Source of the DNA: DATDMG01 sp036518955
GTDB lineage: Bacteria; Actinomycetota; Actinomycetes; Actinomycetales; Kineosporiaceae
Length of the DNA: 9,083 bases
Direction of reading: 5' to 3'
Assembly: GCA_036518955.1 (NCBI GenBank)
Contig: DATDMG010000247.1
Span: 1-9,083 of the forward strand
This document shows positions 5,212 to 9,083 of this stretch, in pieces (the first letter of the stretch is position 1; each line of letters begins with the position of its first letter). The notes beneath the pieces were generated by a model, which searched no databases, was not told the DNA's origin, and saw only the letters and a program-made list of their open reading frames with translations. The position numbers and the translations under genes are program-made.

Positions 5212-8200
5212 ATGCAGCAGGCTACGTCTGCGGTCGAGGACGCCCTCCGGCGCAGCGGCCAGGTGGGAGCTGACCTGCTGGGTCTCGACTGGTCCGGGCA
5301 TCCGCTCGGGCCGCCCGCCGGTTGGCCGCGGGCCTTGGTGAACGCCGTCCGGATCATGCTCACCTCCCGGTTCTCGATGTGGCTCGCCTGGGGTGACGAG
5401 CTGACCTTCCTCTGCAACGACGCCTATCGGCGGGACACGCTCGGCACGAAGTACCCGTGGGCCCTCGGGCGGCCCGCCGGAACGGTGTGGCAGGAGATCT
5501 GGGCCGATATCGGCCCGAGGATCGAGCGGGTGATCCATACCGGGGAGGCCACCTGGGACCGGGAACTGCGGCTGTTCCTCAAGCGCAGCGGGTACGTCGA
5601 GGAGACCTACCACACCTTCAGCTACAGCCCGCTGATGGACGACGACGGTGCTGTCGCCGGGATGCTCTGCGTCGTCAGCGAGGACACCGAGCGGGTGATC
5701 GGGGAGCGTCGGATGCGCACGCTGCGTGACCTGGGCACCGACCCGACGGTGATCCGGGACGAGCAGCAGGTCTTCGCGGCGGCCCGGGTGCACCTGGAGG
5801 CCAACCCGCAGTGCCTGCCGTTCACGCTGACCTACCTGTTCGACGCCGCAGGCGACGCGGACCTCGCCTGCGCCACGGGGATCGACCCTGGTCACCCTGG
5901 GGCGCCGACCCGGATCCGGCGCGGCGACCCCGACCCCGGGTGGCCGATCGCGGCGGCGGCCTCGGGCACCGAGGTGGTCGTGGAGGACCTGGCCGTCCGG
6001 TTCCCCGGGCTGCCCCGGGGCGCCTGGCCGCAGCCGCCGCTGCGGGCCGCCGTCGTCCCGCTCAGCGGCACCGGCGGCGAGGCGGTCAGCGGCTTCCTGG
6101 TGGTCGGGTTGAACCGGTACCGGACGTACGACGAGGAGTACCGCGGTTTTCTCCGGTTGATCGCGGGGCAGCTGGGCACCGGGGTGGCCGCGGTCCGCGC
6201 CTACCAGGCCGAGCGGCGCCGGGCGGAGGTGCTGGCCGACCTCGACCGGGCCAGGACGGCCTTCTTCACGAACGTGAGCCACGAGTTCCGTACCCCGCTG
6301 ACCCTGCTGCTCGGTCCGGCCGAGGACTCCCTGGTGGACCGGGCCGACCCGCTGCCGGCCCGGCAGCGGGAGCGGGTCGAACTGATGCAGCGCAACGCCC
6401 AGCGGATGCTCAAGCTGGTGAACATGCTGCTCGACGTCTCCCGCCTGGAGTCGGGCCGGATGAACGCCCGGTACGAGCCGGTCGACCTCGGCTGTTCCAC
6501 CGCGGAACTGGTGAGCATGTTCCGGCCCGCGTTCGAGCAGGCCGGGCTGTGCCTGGAGCTCGACCTCGGTGCCGGTGACCTGGCCGCCCACGTGGACCGC
6601 GAGCTGTGGGCGAAGATCGTCCTGAACCTGCTGTCCAACGCGCTCAAACACACCTTCACCGGTGGGGTCACGGTCGGGCTCGAGTCGGCCGGGGAGGTGG
6701 TGCGGCTGACCGTCGCGGACACCGGGATCGGGATCGAACCGGCGGAGCAGTCGCGCCTCTTCGAGCGGTTCCACCGGGTCGTCGGAGCGCGCTCGCGCAC
6801 CCATGAGGGGACCGGGATCGGACTGGCCCTGGTGTCCGAGCTGGCGCAGTTGCACGGCGGCGGGGTCACGGTGTCGAGCACGCCCGGCCAGGGCACCACC
6901 TTCACCGTCACCGTGCGGTGCGGCACCGAGCACCTGCCCGAGGACCAGGTGGCCACGCTGCCGCTGCCGCGGCAGCACGCCCCGGCGGGCGAACAGGCCG
7001 CGGGCTTCCTGGCCGAGGCGATGCGCTGGTCGCCAGCCGGCGAGACGGCCGGCGAGGACGACGGAACAGGCGCCGCCCGCCTCCCGGAACAGGCCGGGTC
7101 CCGACGGCAGGACCCGGACGCCGCCCGCGTGCTTGTCGTCGACGACAACGCCGACATGCGCGACTACCTTGCCGGGCTGCTGTCCCGGTTCCACGTCGTC
7201 GACACGGCCGCCGACGGGCTGTCCGCCCTCGAGCAGGTCCAGCGACGCCGCCCCGACCTGGTACTCACCGACATCATGATGCCCCGCCTGGACGGCTTCG
7301 GGCTGCTGGCGACGCTGAGGGGCGACCGCGACACGGCGGACATCCCGGTCATCGTGCTGTCCGCGCGCGCAGGCGATGAGGCGACCGTCGAGGGGCTGGA
7401 CGCGGGGGCGGACGACTACCTGGTCAAGCCCTTCTCGGCGCGGGAACTGCTCGCCCGGGTCCGGGCCAACCTCGAGCTGGATCGCAGCCGTCGCAACGCC
7501 AGCGCGCTGGAACGCAGCCGGACCCTGCTCGACGAGGCCCAGCGCCTGGCCGCGGTCGGCAGCTGGGAGATCGATCTGGGCAGTGGGCTGTCGACGGCTT
7601 CCGGGGAGGTGGCCCGGCAGCTGGGGGTCACCCTCGAGCAGCTCCGGCAGTCGGGGTTCTGGCCGGTGTTCGAGCAGGTCGTGCACCCGGACGACACGCA
7701 GGCGGCGCGGAATGCGTTCGCCGAGGCGGCCACCGGCTGCCCGATGGACCTGCAGGTGCGCTTCGTCAGGCCGGACGGCCGGGTCCGCGTCCACCGGCTG
7801 ATCGGCGCGTTGACGCGGGATGCCTTCGGCCGCCCGAGCCTGCTGCGGGGCAGCTCCCAGGACATTACCGAGCAGCTGCGGACGGTCGAGCTGCGCGAGG
7901 CCACGGCGGCGGCCCGGGAGGCGGCGGCGCGCGAGCACGAGATCGCCGAGCAGCTCCAGCTGAGTCTGCTCCCGGAGCGCGGTTTCAGCCCCGACCACCT
8001 GCGCGTGGCGACCTACTACCGGCCGGGGGTGGAGGGCATTCACATCGGCGGCGACTGGTACGACGTGATCCCGCTGGGTGCTGGGCGGGTCGGGTTGGCG
8101 ATCGGCGACGTGATGGGTCGGGGCGTCGGTGCAGCAGCGATCATGGCGCAGCTGCGGGCGTCCGTCCGCGCCTTCGCCCGGCTCGACCTGCCGCCGGCCG

Positions 8201-9018
8201 ACCTGCTGGAGCTGCTGGACGCCGCGGTGCGCGATCTGGGCGACGACCAGATCGTGACCTGCCTGTACGCCGTCCACGACGCGGGGGAGGGGACCCTCGT
8301 CTACGCCAACGCCGGACATCTGCCCCCGCTGCTGGTCACCCCGGGAGCAGGCACCCGCCGCCTGACCCGGGCGGCCGGGCCGCCCCTGGGCACCGGGCCG
8401 TTCACGCTGACCGAGGAGACCGTCCAGCTCGTCGGTGAGGCTCGGCTGGTCCTCTACACCGACGGGCTGGTCGAGCGGCGGGGTGTCGACATCGATCGGG
8501 GGATCGACGCGCTGGCGATGGCGGTCGCGGCGAGCTACGGCCCCGGGTTCAGCGTCGAGCAGCTCGTGGCGGGGCTGCTGCCCGACGGCCCCGACGACGA
8601 CGTCGCGATCCTGCTCGCCGAGTGTGGCGGGCGGGCGTCGGTCTCGTCGGTGTTCAGCTGGAGGGTCGACGACGGCCCGGCGGGGATCGGCCGCGCGCGC
8701 CGGTCGGCTCGCGCCATCCTGGATGCCTGGAATCTGCCGCAGACCCGGCACGAAGAGGTCACGCTGGTGATCAGCGAGCTGCTCACGAACGCGCTTCTGC
8801 ACGGTCGGCCGCCGACGGAGCTACGGCTGAGTCGTCATCAGGACGGCGTGCTGGTGCAGGTCCACGACGCGGCGCCGTTCCTGCCGCGCAAGCTGCGGCC
8901 CACCGTCGACGACGAGCACGGCCGTGGGTTGCAGCTGGTCTCGCATCTGGCCCAGCGCTGGGGTACCCGACCGACCCGCCACGGCAAGGCCGTCTGGTGC
9001 GAGGTCAGCCTCTCCTGA
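5212..9018 (+). CDS. Hybrid sensor histidine kinase fused to SpoIIE-type PP2C phosphatase and RsbW-like ATPase domain
   Basis: A 1268-residue protein without membrane segments or signal peptide, so presumably cytosolic. Domains in order: an N-terminal PAS-like sensor (about 22-165, with the LDWSGHPLGPPAGWP opening common in such kinases); GAF (about 170-330); HisKA (about 340-415) with H357 in SHEFRTPL; HATPase (about 460-570) with N476 in LNLLSNALKH, DTGIGI and GTGIGLAL; a variable linker (about 571-635); REC (about 638-755) with D644/D645, D687, S717 and K739 all present; PAS (about 770-890) with HPDD; a helical linker; SpoIIE/RsbU PP2C (about 925-1137) with GGDWYD (946-951), GDVMGRG (D966), YTDGLVE (D1084) and PDDD; and an RsbW-like domain (about 1145-1266) with ISELLTNALLHG (E1189, N1193) and GRGLQLV (1237-1243). 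Autophosphorylation at H357 with transfer to D687 probably gates the downstream phosphatase/kinase pair acting on an antagonist protein. The ATG at 5212 is favoured by its ribosome-binding site; the ATG at 5164 would add 16 residues. The gene is divergent from the REC-PP2C gene. Confidence 0.94.
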   Translation: MQQATSAVEDALRRSGQVGADLLGLDWSGHPLGPPAGWPRALVNAVRIMLTSRFSMWLAWGDELTFLCNDAYRRDTLGTKYPWALGRPAGTVWQEIWADIGPRIERVIHTGEATWDRELRLFLKRSGYVEETYHTFSYSPLMDDDGAVAGMLCVVSEDTERVIGERRMRTLRDLGTDPTVIRDEQQVFAAARVHLEANPQCLPFTLTYLFDAAGDADLACATGIDPGHPGAPTRIRRGDPDPGWPIAAAASGTEVVVEDLAVRFPGLPRGAWPQPPLRAAVVPLSGTGGEAVSGFLVVGLNRYRTYDEEYRGFLRLIAGQLGTGVAAVRAYQAERRRAEVLADLDRARTAFFTNVSHEFRTPLTLLLGPAEDSLVDRADPLPARQRERVELMQRNAQRMLKLVNMLLDVSRLESGRMNARYEPVDLGCSTAELVSMFRPAFEQAGLCLELDLGAGDLAAHVDRELWAKIVLNLLSNALKHTFTGGVTVGLESAGEVVRLTVADTGIGIEPAEQSRLFERFHRVVGARSRTHEGTGIGLALVSELAQLHGGGVTVSSTPGQGTTFTVTVRCGTEHLPEDQVATLPLPRQHAPAGEQAAGFLAEAMRWSPAGETAGEDDGTGAARLPEQAGSRRQDPDAARVLVVDDNADMRDYLAGLLSRFHVVDTAADGLSALEQVQRRRPDLVLTDIMMPRLDGFGLLATLRGDRDTADIPVIVLSARAGDEATVEGLDAGADDYLVKPFSARELLARVRANLELDRSRRNASALERSRTLLDEAQRLAAVGSWEIDLGSGLSTASGEVARQLGVTLEQLRQSGFWPVFEQVVHPDDTQAARNAFAEAATGCPMDLQVRFVRPDGRVRVHRLIGALTRDAFGRPSLLRGSSQDITEQLRTVELREATAAAREAAAREHEIAEQLQLSLLPERGFSPDHLRVATYYRPGVEGIHIGGDWYDVIPLGAGRVGLAIGDVMGRGVGAAAIMAQLRASVRAFARLDLPPADLLELLDAAVRDLGDDQIVTCLYAVHDAGEGTLVYANAGHLPPLLVTPGAGTRRLTRAAGPPLGTGPFTLTEETVQLVGEARLVLYTDGLVERRGVDIDRGIDALAMAVAASYGPGFSVEQLVAGLLPDGPDDDVAILLAECGGRASVSSVFSWRVDDGPAGIGRARRSARAILDAWNLPQTRHEEVTLVISELLTNALLHGRPPTELRLSRHQDGVLVQVHDAAPFLPRKLRPTVDDEHGRGLQLVSHLAQRWGTRPTRHGKAVWCEVSLS

Positions 9019-9074
9019 CCCGGTCCTCTTCGGTTCGGCCGTGCGCGCCAAGGGCAGGGTTGCTCCTGTGGTAC

Positions 9075-9083
9075 GGAGAGGAG
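9075..9083 (+). promoter_or_regulatory. Shine-Dalgarno-like run at the right edge
   Basis: GGAGAGGAG forms the last nine bases of the window. In the 57 bases between the hybrid-kinase stop (9016-9018) and this run I find no gene and no clear terminator. A plus-strand gene could begin just beyond the edge and be co-transcribed with the kinase, but its start is not in view. Confidence 0.35.

Noticed and set aside
4710..5417. An open minus-strand frame of 235 codons, and plus-strand frames at 4367-4976, in the intergenic region.
   Set aside because: Compositions are Arg/Pro/Ser-rich with no motif, no ribosome-binding site and overlap with the start of the well-supported hybrid-kinase gene.
2458..8802. 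A minus-strand reading frame open for 2114 codons across the REC-PP2C gene, the intergenic region and nearly the whole hybrid-kinase gene.
   Set aside because: Only the part from 4554 to 2458 shows domains. The rest is a Gln/Arg/Pro/His-rich antisense shadow, expected because stop codons are rare opposite GC-rich codons. The GTG at 4554 with its ribosome-binding site gives the real gene.

Overview
The window comes from a very GC-rich chromosome, roughly 70% or more by eye. Codons end strongly in G or C, GTG starts occur, and the ribosome-binding sites are purine-rich. Together with the protein families present, this points to an actinomycete, for example a relative of Geodermatophilaceae, Frankia, Pseudonocardia or Streptomyces. 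The genus cannot be fixed from the sequence alone. I see no rRNA, tRNA, CRISPR array, transposase or phage gene.

Layout, left to right. (1) From 1770 down past the left edge, on the minus strand, lies a protein with an uncharacterised N-terminal half, an Ala/Pro linker, and a C-terminal plasmid pRiA4b ORF-3-like domain. The two halves are in different reading frames. The switch falls in the linker, and a six-base G/C run at 740-745 is the likely culprit. (2) 1842-2366, minus: a small 2H phosphoesterase (2'-5' RNA ligase-like) with both H-x-S motifs. (3) 2458-4554, minus: a 698-residue protein REC-coiled coil-GAF-PP2C/SpoIIE phosphatase-RsbW-like ATPase. A strong hairpin overlaps its stop codon. 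(4) 4555-5211: a 657-bp divergent intergenic region with several repeats, including a triple 13-bp tandem repeat, a 17-bp direct repeat at 22-bp periodicity beside a candidate promoter, and an inverted repeat. (5) 5212-9018, plus: a 1268-residue hybrid protein PAS-GAF-HisKA-HATPase-REC-PAS-PP2C/SpoIIE-RsbW-like ATPase. (6) The last 65 bases are non-coding and end in a Shine-Dalgarno-like purine run.

The core of the window is the divergent pair (3) and (5). Both proteins end in the same two modules: a serine phosphatase of the RsbU/SpoIIE type and a GHKL kinase-like domain of the RsbW type. These are the two opposing enzymes of a partner-switching circuit that controls a sigma factor or another target through an anti-sigma-factor antagonist. 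One protein adds a REC input with an altered metal pocket; the other adds a complete hybrid histidine kinase. The likely picture is that sensory or phosphorelay input sets the phosphorylation state of an antagonist protein. No STAS-domain antagonist and no sigma factor is encoded in the window, so the target is unknown. The 2H phosphoesterase and the pRiA4b-like protein show no evident functional link to the pair.
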